From Ruminococcus sp. (GTDB lineage Bacteria > Bacillota > Clostridia > Oscillospirales > Acutalibacteraceae): 8,726 nt of DNA. Below, in pieces: positions 1 through 6,814 of this stretch. The notes under the pieces are model-generated. The model was given only the letters and a program-made list of their open reading frames with translations. It searched no databases and had not been told where the DNA came from. Positions within the stretch are counted from its first letter, which is position 1. Each line of letters opens with the position of its first letter. Location of the stretch: positions 1 to 8,726 of the forward strand of contig JAMPAE010000056.1 of NCBI GenBank assembly GCA_023667385.1. Reading direction: 5' to 3'. A program made the translations under genes and the position numbers.

Positions 1-1
1 C

Positions 2-1426
2 ATTGACGACTGCTGGCAGGCATCGGAAAGAGATGAAAAAGGCAAGCTTCAATGCGACAGAGCAACTTTCCCAAATGGTATTCCGAGTCTTGTTAAATAT
101 GTAAATGAGCAGGGCTTGAAACTCGGTATCTATTCTTCAAACGGAACAATGACCTGCGAGGATTTTCCCGCAAGTTTAAGGCACGAAGCAATTGATGCTG
201 ACACTTTTGCTGAATGGGGAATTGAATATTTCAAATATGACTTTTGCCACAATGTGCCGATTTCATCAAAAGCACCCAAAGTTTCAATGATTGAAATTTC
301 CAAAATCGGCGAGAAAGCTCTTGCAACATTCAAGCCTTCTGAAACCACGCTCAGCGGTAATGCACGCATCGTTAAAGACGACGGCAGAAATTCCGACAGC
401 GGCGAGTACATCACAGGCGTGTGCAGCCGAAACGGTTCATTCAGCGTTGAATTTGATGCACCGTCAGGCGGTGAATATGCGTTGACGATCACCGTAAAAA
501 AAGAAAGCGGCGACGAGCGCTTCCTCAGGGCAATGATCAACGGCACGGATGAATATCATATCTATATTCCGAGTGCAAACTTCAATAACGGTAACTATAG
601 ACGCACGCAGATTGTTGTAACCCTCAGTGAGGGCAGCAATGTCATTGAATTTTCCAACCCTGTTGGTTCAAGAATGGACAGTGCTGCAATTCAATATAAG
701 CTCATGGGACGTGAACTCAAGCGTGCAACAAAGGAATATGCCGAAAAGAACGGCATTGCCGAAAAGCCGATTGTCTTTTCAATTTGCGAATGGGGCATGA
801 ATCAGCCGTGGAAATGGGGTGCTGAGGCAGGCAATCTGTGGAGAACAACTCAAGACATCAAGGCAATTTGGACATCAATCCTGATTCTTTATGAATTTAC
901 CGTAAAACTATATAAATATGCAGGTGTTGGCTGCTGGAACGACCCTGATATGCTTGAAGTTGGTAACGGTAACCTTACTTTTGAGGAAAATAAATCGCAT
1001 TTTTCTCTGTGGTGCATGATGTGCGCTCCGCTCATCCTCGGCAACGATGTCAGAAAGTTCATCAAGCCTGACGGCACTGTTGACACAGACAGCAAGGTAT
1101 ATCAAATTCTGACAAACAAACCAATGATTGCCATCAATCAGGACAAGCTCGGTATACCGTGCAGAAGAATCAAAGCAGGTCTTGTTGACATACTTGTTAA
1201 GCCGCTTGAAAACGCAAAAGTTGCCGTCTGCGTTTTCAACAAAGGTGACAAATCAAAAACAACCGAAGTTGACATCAAGAAAATTGCAAACCTTGGTTTT
1301 GTTGATTTGCCGAATAAGGAAGCCTATAATGTTTATGACGTTTGGGAGAATAAGTCCTATGAGGGGCTTATCAAAATTGGTGCTGAAACAGAAAAGCACG
1401 GCGTAAAAGTTTATGTAATCGAATAA
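2..1426 (+). CDS. GH27 alpha-galactosidase with an inserted CBM35/6-like domain (5' partial)
   Basis: Glycoside hydrolase family 27 enzyme, predicted to release terminal alpha-galactose from galacto-oligosaccharides or galactomannan. The reading frame is open from base 2, so the true start and any signal peptide lie upstream; 474 residues are visible. The in-frame TTG at 116 is not the start, because family-conserved sequence (DDCWQ, a D-x-x-x-FP-x-GI stretch) precedes it. The retaining nucleophile is the Asp of KYDFC (visible residue 80, bases 239-241) and the likely acid/base is the Asp of WRTTQDI (residue 285, bases 854-856). SICEWG and GCWNDPDML are further GH27 hallmarks, and a C-terminal beta domain follows from about residue 378. 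Residues about 103-233 do not belong to the barrel; they resemble a CBM35/CBM6 beta-sandwich (GEYALTI, GSNVIEF, DSAAIQY). Family assignment is very secure; exact substrate and location in the cell are not known. Confidence 0.93.
   Translation: MDDCWQASERDEKGKLQCDRATFPNGIPSLVKYVNEQGLKLGIYSSNGTMTCEDFPASLRHEAIDADTFAEWGIEYFKYDFCHNVPISSKAPKVSMIEISKIGEKALATFKPSETTLSGNARIVKDDGRNSDSGEYITGVCSRNGSFSVEFDAPSGGEYALTITVKKESGDERFLRAMINGTDEYHIYIPSANFNNGNYRRTQIVVTLSEGSNVIEFSNPVGSRMDSAAIQYKLMGRELKRATKEYAEKNGIAEKPIVFSICEWGMNQPWKWGAEAGNLWRTTQDIKAIWTSILILYEFTVKLYKYAGVGCWNDPDMLEVGNGNLTFEENKSHFSLWCMMCAPLILGNDVRKFIKPDGTVDTDSKVYQILTNKPMIAINQDKLGIPCRRIKAGLVDILVKPLENAKVAVCVFNKGDKSKTTEVDIKKIANLGFVDLPNKEAYNVYDVWENKSYEGLIKIGAETEKHGVKVYVIE
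308..700 (+). other. CBM35/CBM6-like carbohydrate-binding domain nested in the GH27 barrel
   Basis: Within the alpha-galactosidase, about 130 residues lie between the beta-strand carrying the nucleophile (KYDFCHN) and the helix leading to the SICEWG strand. A plain GH27 enzyme has only a short loop here. The segment shows the alternating pattern of a galactose-binding-like beta-sandwich: GNARIV, a glycine- and serine-rich SGEYITG, GSFSVEFDAPSGGEYALTI, an internal ING turn, LSEGSNVIEF and a closing AAIQY strand. This matches the CBM35/CBM6 layout. The usual opening Glu-Ala-Glu calcium motif is not obvious, so ligand binding is uncertain. Boundaries are approximate. Confidence 0.72.
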
Positions 1427-1441
1427 AAAGAGGCGATATAA

Positions 1442-1912
1442 ATGAGAAAAAGCAACAGAGAAGTGAAAGATTTTGATCAAATTGTCAGCTTTCTTGATTC
1501 ATGTGATACTGTAAGAATTGCAATGTTCGATGATGAGTATCCGTATATCGTGCCGATTTCATTCGGCCATGAAGTTGACAGCGGCAAAATTGTAATCTAT
1601 TTTCATGGTGCAAAAGTCGGTAAAAAGCAACAGCTTCTTGCAAGAAATAACAAAGTTTGCGTTGAGGCGGATTCAATGAACGGCTATGTCAACCTTGAAC
1701 ACGGTGGTGTAACCACTGATTATCAGAGCGTCATCGGCTTTGGTGAGGTTCTGCCTTGCAGCGGCGAAGAAAAAATCAAAGGGCTTGACCTTTTGATGAA
1801 ACACTGCGGCTATGACGGCTTTTCGGCTGGCGATGGCTGTGCAATTTTTGAACATACCGATGTTGCAAAAATCGTTCTTGATGAAGTGACGTGCAAAAAG
1901 CGCTTTCAGTAA
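1442..1912 (+). CDS. Pyridoxamine 5'-phosphate oxidase-like flavoprotein (NimA-type)
   Basis: A 156-residue protein of the FMN-binding split-barrel superfamily, in the branch annotated as pyridoxamine 5'-phosphate oxidase-related or 5-nitroimidazole reductase (NimA)-like. Visible hallmarks are the basic N-terminus MRKSNREVKD, the strand VRIAMFDDEYPYIVPISF (residues 24-41), YFHGAKVGKK (53-62), which is the family's expected FMN-phosphate contact, VIGFGEV (97-103) and a C-terminal CKKR. The start at 1442 is supported by AGAGG at 1429-1433, 8 nt upstream. It follows the alpha-galactosidase by 15 nt and is probably cotranscribed, with no evident functional link. Most family members have no known substrate; a flavin-dependent reductase or oxidase role is inferred. 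It should not be read as a resistance gene or as PdxH on this evidence. Confidence 0.88.
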   Translation: MRKSNREVKDFDQIVSFLDSCDTVRIAMFDDEYPYIVPISFGHEVDSGKIVIYFHGAKVGKKQQLLARNNKVCVEADSMNGYVNLEHGGVTTDYQSVIGFGEVLPCSGEEKIKGLDLLMKHCGYDGFSAGDGCAIFEHTDVAKIVLDEVTCKKRFQ

Positions 1913-1934
1913 CAATTGAAAAGCTTAAAACCGG

Positions 1935-1969
1935 AACAGCTGTTTGCCGAAATGCAGGCGGCTGTTTTT
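1935..1969 (+). terminator. Probable rho-independent terminator after the flavoprotein gene
   Basis: AACAGC (1935-1940) pairs with GCTGTT (1961-1966). An inner GCC/GGC stem (1946-1948 with 1957-1959) closes an 8-nt loop, and the 3' arm runs into TTTTT (1965-1969). The stem has an asymmetric bulge (TGTTT against G), so it is not an ideal terminator. Its place 22 nt after a stop codon and upstream of a fresh promoter supports the call. Confidence 0.55.
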
Positions 1970-2018
1970 CTGTGTTCAATATCTCATCAAAAAAATTAAA
2001 GTTTTTCTTCAAAAACTG

Positions 2019-2047
2019 TTGGAATATCGGCGATTTTATATTATAAT
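2019..2047 (+). promoter_or_regulatory. Sigma-A-type promoter for the hprK operon
   Basis: A -35 element TTGGAA (2019-2024; 4 of 6 match TTGACA) is followed by a 17-nt spacer and a perfect -10 TATAAT (2042-2047). Transcription would begin near 2053-2056, giving a leader of about 50 nt before the hprK ATG. The -10 lies inside a 14-nt perfect palindrome (2037-2050), which may be chance in AT-rich DNA or an operator. I found no cre-like sequence for CcpA here. This is the only convincing promoter in the intergenic region, and it probably drives hprK through miaB. Confidence 0.7.
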
Positions 2048-2093
2048 ATATCAGTATATTTATGTCAGGTCGGTTTCATCGGCTTGAAAAAAC

Positions 2094-2100
2094 GGAGGTG
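2094..2100 (+). promoter_or_regulatory. Ribosome binding site that fixes the hprK start
   Basis: GGAGGTG, close to a full anti-Shine-Dalgarno match, ends 4 nt before the ATG at 2105. An upstream in-frame TTG at 2084 would place this site inside the coding sequence, so 2105 is the real start. Confidence 0.85.
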
Positions 2101-2104
2101 CACC

Positions 2105-3073
2105 ATGTCATCTGAATATACAGTTTCTTTTGCCAAATTTTTGAAGGATAACCAGTTTGAAACGCTGTATATGCCGAAAGACCCGTCAGAACTGCTTATC
2201 AAAACGCCGGATGTTAACCGTCCCGGATTGATTTTTGCAGGATATGAGAATTTTTTCGACAATGAAAGGCTTAATTTTCTCGGCAAGGCCGAAACTGAAT
2301 TTCTCAAAAGCCTGACACCGGAACAGCGGTATAACCGAATTGAAACGTTCATGTCAAAATCTCCTGCGGCAGTCATTGTCACAAGGGGACTTGAATGTCC
2401 AATGGAAATCACGCAGCTTGCGCCTGAATACGGAGTTCCGCTTCTTTTGACAACGGACACAACGTCACGGTGTATGTCGCAGATTATTGCCTATCTTAAC
2501 CGGGAGCTTGGTGAGCGTATAACACGCCATGGAGTTTTTGTTGAGGTATATGGCGAGGGTGTGCTTATCCTTGGTGACAGCGGCGTCGGAAAGAGCGAAA
2601 CTGCGGTTGAGCTTATCAAAAGAGGTCACCGACTGATTGCAGATGATGCAGTTGAAATCAAAAAAACCTCTGCTAAAACGCTTGTAGGAACAGCTCCTGA
2701 TAACATCAGACACTTCATTGAGCTTCGAGGAATCGGAATTGTCAACGCACGAAGAATTTTTGGTATGGGTGCTGTCAGACTTTCAAAAAAAATCGACATG
2801 GTAATTGAGCTTGAACCATGGGACAGCGAAAAAGTATATGACCGCATGGGTGCTGAAAGCGAGTTTCTTGAAATCCTCGGCGTGAGCTTGCCATATACTG
2901 TTGTGCCCGTTCAGCCGGGACGAAACCTTGCAATCATCATTGAGGTTGCCGCCATGAACAACAGACAAAAGGCTATGGGCTATAATGCGGCACGTGAACT
3001 GCTTCACAACCTCGGCATGGTTGAGGATGTAATCCCCCAGGAAGACGAGCTTGAAATTTGGGGAACATTTTAA
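2105..3073 (+). CDS. hprK: HPr kinase/phosphorylase
   Basis: Bifunctional enzyme that phosphorylates the PTS phosphocarrier HPr on a serine (Ser46 in the classical protein) and also dephosphorylates it, setting carbon catabolite repression through CcpA in Firmicutes. The 322-residue length from the ATG at 2105 is normal. The N-terminal domain spans about residues 1-130. The C-terminal kinase domain has a conserved His (RHGVFVEVYGEG, H142), Walker A GDSGVGKS (157-164), the Asp pair in LIADDAVEI (180-181), the family signature ELRGIGIVNARRIFG (206-220) and YDRMG with R247. These fit the catalytic residues known in Bacillus HprK, so the enzyme looks functional. It is the first gene after the promoter at 2019-2047. 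Its partner HPr is not in this window. I see no frameshift or missing motif. Confidence 0.97.
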   Translation: MSSEYTVSFAKFLKDNQFETLYMPKDPSELLIKTPDVNRPGLIFAGYENFFDNERLNFLGKAETEFLKSLTPEQRYNRIETFMSKSPAAVIVTRGLECPMEITQLAPEYGVPLLLTTDTTSRCMSQIIAYLNRELGERITRHGVFVEVYGEGVLILGDSGVGKSETAVELIKRGHRLIADDAVEIKKTSAKTLVGTAPDNIRHFIELRGIGIVNARRIFGMGAVRLSKKIDMVIELEPWDSEKVYDRMGAESEFLEILGVSLPYTVVPVQPGRNLAIIIEVAAMNNRQKAMGYNAARELLHNLGMVEDVIPQEDELEIWGTF

Positions 3074-3106
3074 CAGATATAATCAAAGAAAGGTTAGGTA
3101 AATATT

Positions 3107-4054
3107 ATGTATAAAGTAGGAGTAGATCTTGGAGGAACAAACATTGTTGCCGGTGTAATCAACGATAAATATGAAATCATCGGCAGAGCAAAGGTTAAGA
3201 CAAATGTTCCGAGACCTGCAAAAGAAATCATGGATGACATTGTTTACTGTGTGAAAAAAGCGACCGAGGAAGCAAAAATCGGCCTTGATGAAATTGAGTG
3301 CATCGGTGTTGGTACGCCTGGTTCTGTTGACAGAGAAAAGGGCATCATTGAGTTTGCAAACAATCTTTATTTTCATCATGTTCCCGCTGCTGAAATGATT
3401 CGCAGTCAGATTGATGTTCCCGTTTATCTTGAAAATGATGCAAACTGCGCAGCGCTCGGCGAAGCAATTGCCGGCTGCGGAAAAGGTAAAAATGAATTTG
3501 TTGCAATCACCCTTGGCACAGGCGTTGGCTCAGGTTATGTTCATAATGGTGAGATAATGATTGGCTGCAACGGTGCAGGCGGAGAGTTTGGTCACATGGC
3601 AATTCAAATTGACGGTGAAATGTGCACCTGCGGCAGAGCAGGATGCTGGGAAAGATACGCTTCGGCAACTGCACTTGTTAATCAAACGAAGGCTGCGATG
3701 CTTGAAAACCCAAGCAGCAAAATGTGGAAGCTCACCGATGGCGACATCAACAACGTCAGCGGACGCACAGCTTTTGACGGAATGCGTGCAGGAGATAGTG
3801 TTGCAGAAGAAGTTGTTGAAACTTATATTAAATATATAGCAATCGGAACAATAAACGTGATCAATGCTTTGCAGCCTGACATGATTTGCTTTGGCGGCGG
3901 AATCTGCAATGAGGGCGAAACTCTCCTTTCAAGGCTCAGAAGGCACATTGATGAGTTCCGCTACAGTCGCTATGCTGACACTCAAACTGAAATCTGCCGT
4001 GCCGCTCTCGGCAACGATGCAGGCATTATCGGTGCAGCATTGGTAAAATATTAA
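3107..4054 (+). CDS. ROK-family sugar kinase, probable glucokinase
   Basis: ATP-dependent cytoplasmic sugar kinase of the ROK family, 315 residues. The N-terminal phosphate-binding loop is DLGGTN (7-12). The substrate site includes LENDANCAALGE (108-119) with D111 as the catalytic base. ITLGTGVGSG (134-143) is the second phosphate motif. The sugar/zinc signature runs from GGEFGH (158-163) to CTCGRAGCWE (173-182), with H163, C173, C175 and C180 as expected zinc ligands. ICFGGGI (260-266) is the adenosine region. There is no N-terminal helix-turn-helix, so it is an enzyme and not a NagC/XylR-type repressor. Glucokinase is the usual assignment for this form in Clostridia; an aminosugar kinase is possible given the murB-rapZ context. 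It lies 33 nt after hprK, with a modest ribosome binding site (AGGT, 3096-3099). Confidence 0.92.
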   Translation: MYKVGVDLGGTNIVAGVINDKYEIIGRAKVKTNVPRPAKEIMDDIVYCVKKATEEAKIGLDEIECIGVGTPGSVDREKGIIEFANNLYFHHVPAAEMIRSQIDVPVYLENDANCAALGEAIAGCGKGKNEFVAITLGTGVGSGYVHNGEIMIGCNGAGGEFGHMAIQIDGEMCTCGRAGCWERYASATALVNQTKAAMLENPSSKMWKLTDGDINNVSGRTAFDGMRAGDSVAEEVVETYIKYIAIGTINVINALQPDMICFGGGICNEGETLLSRLRRHIDEFRYSRYADTQTEICRAALGNDAGIIGAALVKY

Positions 4055-4055
4055 T

Positions 4056-4060
4056 GGAGG
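4056..4060 (+). promoter_or_regulatory. Ribosome binding site for the TTG start of murB
   Basis: GGAGG, 7 nt upstream of the TTG at 4068 and starting 2 nt after the ROK kinase stop. No in-frame ATG with comparable support lies between it and the conserved MurB sequence, so the TTG start is well founded. Confidence 0.8.
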
Positions 4061-4067
4061 TTTTCTC

Positions 4068-4964
4068 TTGAATAAAGTTATCGACTTTTTAAAAAGTCAG
4101 AATATATGCTTTTTAACGGATGAACCAATGAAGCTTCACACCACGTTTAGAATCGGCGGAGGAGCAAAAGTTTTTGCAATGCCTGAAAATATCGCTCAGC
4201 TTTCGCAGCTTGCTGCATTCTGCAACCAAAATGACATTGAGTTTTTCACTCTCGGCAACGGCAGCAACCTGCTTGTCAGCGATGACGGAATTGATTCGCT
4301 TGTGATTCATCTGTCAGATGGATTCAATTTCATAAGAATGCTTGACGATGAAACAATTGAAGCCGGTGCAGGTGCAAGCCTTGCTTCGGTTTGCAAATTT
4401 GCCCTTTCAAACCAACTTTCCGGGCTTGAGTTTGCTTATGGCATTCCGGGTTCGGTCGGCGGTGCAGCATTCATGAATGCCGGTGCATACGGCGGTGAGA
4501 TGAAAGACGTTGTTGCTTCCTGCAACCATGTTGATTCCTGTGGTGAAAGCGGAAGCTTCGCTTCTGATGAGCTTGATTTCAGCTATCGCAAAAGCGTCTA
4601 CGGCTGCGGCAAATATATAATCACGTCGGTTGTGTTTAAGCTGAAAAAAGGCGATGCAAATGAAATCAAAGCTGCCATGGATGATTTCATGGGCAGAAGA
4701 AAATCAAAGCAACCGCTTGAGTATCCGAGTGCAGGCAGCATTTTTAAGCGGCCTGAGGGGTACTTTGCAGGTGCATTGATTGAGCAAAGCAGCCTTAAAG
4801 GCAAAAGGATTGGCGGAGCTATGGTCAGTGAAAAGCACGCAGGCTTCATTGTGAATGTTGGTGCTGCAACCTGCCAAGACGTAAAAAATCTTATTGAGTT
4901 TTGCCAAAAAACAGTTAAAGAAAATTTCGGTGTCACACTTGAAACCGAAGTCAAAATGATATGA
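4068..4964 (+). CDS. murB: UDP-N-acetylenolpyruvoylglucosamine reductase
   Basis: FAD-dependent cytoplasmic enzyme that reduces UDP-GlcNAc-enolpyruvate to UDP-MurNAc with NADPH, the second committed step of peptidoglycan precursor synthesis. The 298-residue length fits the type II MurB of Gram-positives. Visible motifs are TTFRIGG (25-31), LGNGSNLL (62-69), the FAD-binding GIPGSVGGAAFMNAGAYGGE (125-144), SYR (172-174), SAGSIFKRP (221-229) with S224 as the expected proton donor, EKHAGFIVN (255-263) and the terminal LETEV carrying the conserved Glu region. Translation starts at TTG. Its TGA stop overlaps the candidate ATG of rapZ (ATGA), which suggests translational coupling. I see nothing missing. 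Confidence 0.97.
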   Translation: MNKVIDFLKSQNICFLTDEPMKLHTTFRIGGGAKVFAMPENIAQLSQLAAFCNQNDIEFFTLGNGSNLLVSDDGIDSLVIHLSDGFNFIRMLDDETIEAGAGASLASVCKFALSNQLSGLEFAYGIPGSVGGAAFMNAGAYGGEMKDVVASCNHVDSCGESGSFASDELDFSYRKSVYGCGKYIITSVVFKLKKGDANEIKAAMDDFMGRRKSKQPLEYPSAGSIFKRPEGYFAGALIEQSSLKGKRIGGAMVSEKHAGFIVNVGAATCQDVKNLIEFCQKTVKENFGVTLETEVKMI

Positions 4965-5833
4965 AGGCAATGGTAAACATTATGGAATTTGTGATTGTGA
5001 CGGGAATGTCGGGTGCAGGCAAGTCCTGCGTCATCAACTCCCTTGAAGACATCGGCTTTTTCTGCGTTGATAATCTCCCTGCAAAGCTGATACCGGTTTT
5101 TGCAGAGCTTTTGAAAACTTCAGGCGAGCACAGCCGTGTTGCGGTTGTGACCGATGTTCGTGCAGGTCAGTCATTTTCGGAATTGTTTGATTCAATTGAT
5201 ACCTTGCGTGAACTTCAGATTTCCTATAAAATTATGTTTATTGATGCAAAGGATGACGTGCTCATCAAACGCTATAAGGAAACACGCAGGCGTCATCCGC
5301 TCATTGAAAGTAACTATGATTCAATCATCAACGCAATCACTGAAGAACGCAAGCTTCTTGCACGTGCAAGGGCTAATGCGGATTATTTCCTTGAAACAAG
5401 TAACCTTTCGGCAACACAGTGCAGAGTGAGAGTGCTCAGTATGTTCAGCGAAAATGAAAGCAAGCAGATGCACATTCATTGTATGTCATTCGGTTTCAAG
5501 CACGGAATCCCCAGCGATGCTGATTTTGTTTATGATGTGCGCTTTTTGCCGAATCCGTTCTATGTTCCTGAACTGAAAAATCAAACAGGACTTGATTCCG
5601 CTGTAAGCAGCTATGTTATGCAATCGGAAGAAGCGCAGGAATATGAAAAAAAGCTGTTTGATTTTGTTGATTACATCATTCCTCTTTGCCGAAAAGAGGG
5701 CAGAAGTCAGCTTATCATTGCGGTTGGCTGCACAGGCGGCCATCATCGCTCTGTCACCTTTGCCGAATCGCTCTATAAGCACCTTAAAGCAGAAAATTCA
5801 GCAAGTGTAAGCCACAGGGATATTTTAAAGTGA
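4961..5833 (+). CDS. rapZ: RapZ/YvcJ P-loop nucleotide-binding protein
   Basis: RapZ (YvcJ) family P-loop ATPase/GTPase, 290 residues from the ATG at 4961. In E. coli RapZ senses glucosamine-6-phosphate and controls GlmS through small RNAs; in Bacillus, YvcJ hydrolyses nucleotides and affects competence. Walker A is GMSGAGKS (15-22), CVDNLPAKL follows, and TDVRAGQ (64-70) is the Walker B region. The C-terminal domain keeps SFGFKHGIPSDADFVYDVRFLPNPFY (about 176-201) and GCTGGHHRSV (256-265), the region involved in aminosugar-phosphate binding in E. coli. The E. coli basic RNA-binding tail is not present; the protein ends SHRDILK. The start is uncertain: 4961 overlaps the murB stop but has no clear Shine-Dalgarno, and the ATG at 4982 gives the common MEFVIVTG start. 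Its stop overlaps the region initiating whiA. Confidence 0.95.
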   Translation: MKAMVNIMEFVIVTGMSGAGKSCVINSLEDIGFFCVDNLPAKLIPVFAELLKTSGEHSRVAVVTDVRAGQSFSELFDSIDTLRELQISYKIMFIDAKDDVLIKRYKETRRRHPLIESNYDSIINAITEERKLLARARANADYFLETSNLSATQCRVRVLSMFSENESKQMHIHCMSFGFKHGIPSDADFVYDVRFLPNPFYVPELKNQTGLDSAVSSYVMQSEEAQEYEKKLFDFVDYIIPLCRKEGRSQLIIAVGCTGGHHRSVTFAESLYKHLKAENSASVSHRDILK

Positions 5834-5836
5834 GGT
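5830..5836 (+). promoter_or_regulatory. Ribosome binding site for whiA overlapping the rapZ stop
   Basis: GTGAGGT contains the rapZ TGA (5831-5833) and a GAGG core (5832-5835) 6 nt before the ATG at 5842. A GTG at 5830 is also in frame, but it would leave the ribosome without a site and add four residues not seen in WhiA proteins. Confidence 0.7.
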
Positions 5837-5841
5837 CAGTC

Positions 5842-6813
5842 ATGTCGTTTTCTTCACAGGTTAAGCAAGAGCTTGGAAAAATTGAAGATACATCAGCCTG
5901 CTGCGGTCATGCACTGGCATATGGTATGCTGCTGTTTGGCAGGGCATTCAACCTCGGCTCAATTTCAATCATGACAGAGCATGAGTGTGTTGCGCTCAAA
6001 TATGCCGATGTGGTTGAGAAATCATCGGGTGTTGTGCCGCATTACACGGTTTCCGATGCAGGAAAATATACTGTTTCGGTTGATGACAGTGCAAGCATCA
6101 AGCAGGTTTTGTCAACATTTTCCGTCAGCGGAAACGAGGCGTTTGCACGCATTAATCGTGGTAATCTTTTGAATGAATGTTCAAATGATGAAACAGAAGT
6201 GTTCAACTGCTGCAACGGTGCCTTTTTGCGTGGTGCATTCCTTTCCTGCGGAACAATTTCCGATCCTAACAAAAGCTATCGCCTTGAATTTGTTGTGCCT
6301 TTTCGCACACTAAGCCTTGATTTGCTGAAAATGTTGACCGATTACGGCTTAAAAGCGAAGCACGTTGTTCGCAGGGGAGCAAACGTGATTTATGTCAAAG
6401 ACAGTGAAAGCATTGAGGATTTGCTCAATATCATGGGTGCAAAGCTTGCCGCTTTTGAGATTATGAATATCAAAATTTATAAAGACATCAGGAACACTTC
6501 AAACCGCATCACCAATTTCAATTGTGCAAACATATCACGCACGGTTTCCGCATCTTTTGACCAAATTGAAAAAATTGAAAAGATGATGGAAAACGGCACA
6601 TTCGATGCGCTCAGCGATGATTTGAAAGCTTTTGCAAAGCTGCGATATGATAACCCGGATTCCAGCCTCAGAGAGCTTGGTGAAATGTTTGATCCGCCGC
6701 TTTCACGCTCTGCAGTGAACTATAGATTAAAGAGAATTTTCGCTTTCTATGATAAATGCGAAAGAGAAAAATCAAACCAAAACGAACAGGGAAGTTCCGA
6801 CGGAGGAATTTGA
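5842..6813 (+). CDS. whiA: DNA-binding regulator WhiA
   Basis: WhiA is a nucleoid-associated DNA-binding protein; it controls sporulation-linked division in Streptomyces and influences division and chromosome segregation in Bacillus. The 323-residue protein starts with the typical MSFSSQVKQEL. An N-terminal segment with the family's CC pair (C20-C21) leads into the degenerate LAGLIDADG homing-endonuclease fold; GAFLRGAFLSCGTISDPNKSY (127-147) is its core, without the catalytic acidic motif, as is usual for WhiA. RNTSNRITNFNCAN (217-230) is a conserved family stretch. The C-terminal helix-turn-helix spans about 261-299 (SLRELGEMF then SRSAVNYRLKRI). The last 20 or so residues are polar, and their codons contain the miaB ribosome binding site. 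The yvcK gene usually found just upstream is missing here. The start at 5842 is favoured over GTG 5830. Confidence 0.96.
   Translation: MSFSSQVKQELGKIEDTSACCGHALAYGMLLFGRAFNLGSISIMTEHECVALKYADVVEKSSGVVPHYTVSDAGKYTVSVDDSASIKQVLSTFSVSGNEAFARINRGNLLNECSNDETEVFNCCNGAFLRGAFLSCGTISDPNKSYRLEFVVPFRTLSLDLLKMLTDYGLKAKHVVRRGANVIYVKDSESIEDLLNIMGAKLAAFEIMNIKIYKDIRNTSNRITNFNCANISRTVSASFDQIEKIEKMMENGTFDALSDDLKAFAKLRYDNPDSSLRELGEMFDPPLSRSAVNYRLKRIFAFYDKCEREKSNQNEQGSSDGGI
6802..6806 (+). promoter_or_regulatory. Ribosome binding site for the TTG start of miaB, inside the end of whiA
   Basis: GGAGG lies in the last codons of whiA and sits 8 nt before the TTG at 6815, which itself begins 1 nt after the whiA stop. 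The in-frame ATG at 6749, well inside whiA, has no ribosome binding site of this strength and is rejected as the start. Confidence 0.78.
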
Positions 6814-6814
6814 A

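Noticed and set aside
116..1426. Reading the TTG at 116 as the start of a short alpha-galactosidase.
   Set aside because: The frame is open to the window edge and the upstream residues (DDCWQ and following) are conserved GH27 sequence, so the gene simply begins before the window.
1673..2012. Antisense open frames opposite the flavoprotein gene and the spacer after it.
   Set aside because: They lack ribosome binding sites and recognisable protein sequence, and overlap a well-supported gene on the other strand.
3051..3083. Possible internal promoter before the ROK kinase: perfect TATAAT at 3078-3083 with TTGAAA at 3051-3056.
   Set aside because: The spacer would be 21 nt, and the 17-nt position has no -35-like hexamer. 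The -10 also sits so close to the gene that the leader would start at the ribosome binding site.
6208..6270. WhiA as a possible active homing endonuclease because of its LAGLIDADG-type fold.
   Set aside because: The core reads GAFLRGAFLSCGTIS and lacks the catalytic acidic residue, and the protein has the standard WhiA C-terminal helix-turn-helix and operon position.
6749..6814. ATG at 6749 as the miaB start, giving a 66-nt overlap with whiA.
   Set aside because: The TTG at 6815 has a strong GGAGG 8 nt upstream and abuts the whiA stop; the extra 22 residues look like out-of-frame whiA codons and not MiaB sequence.
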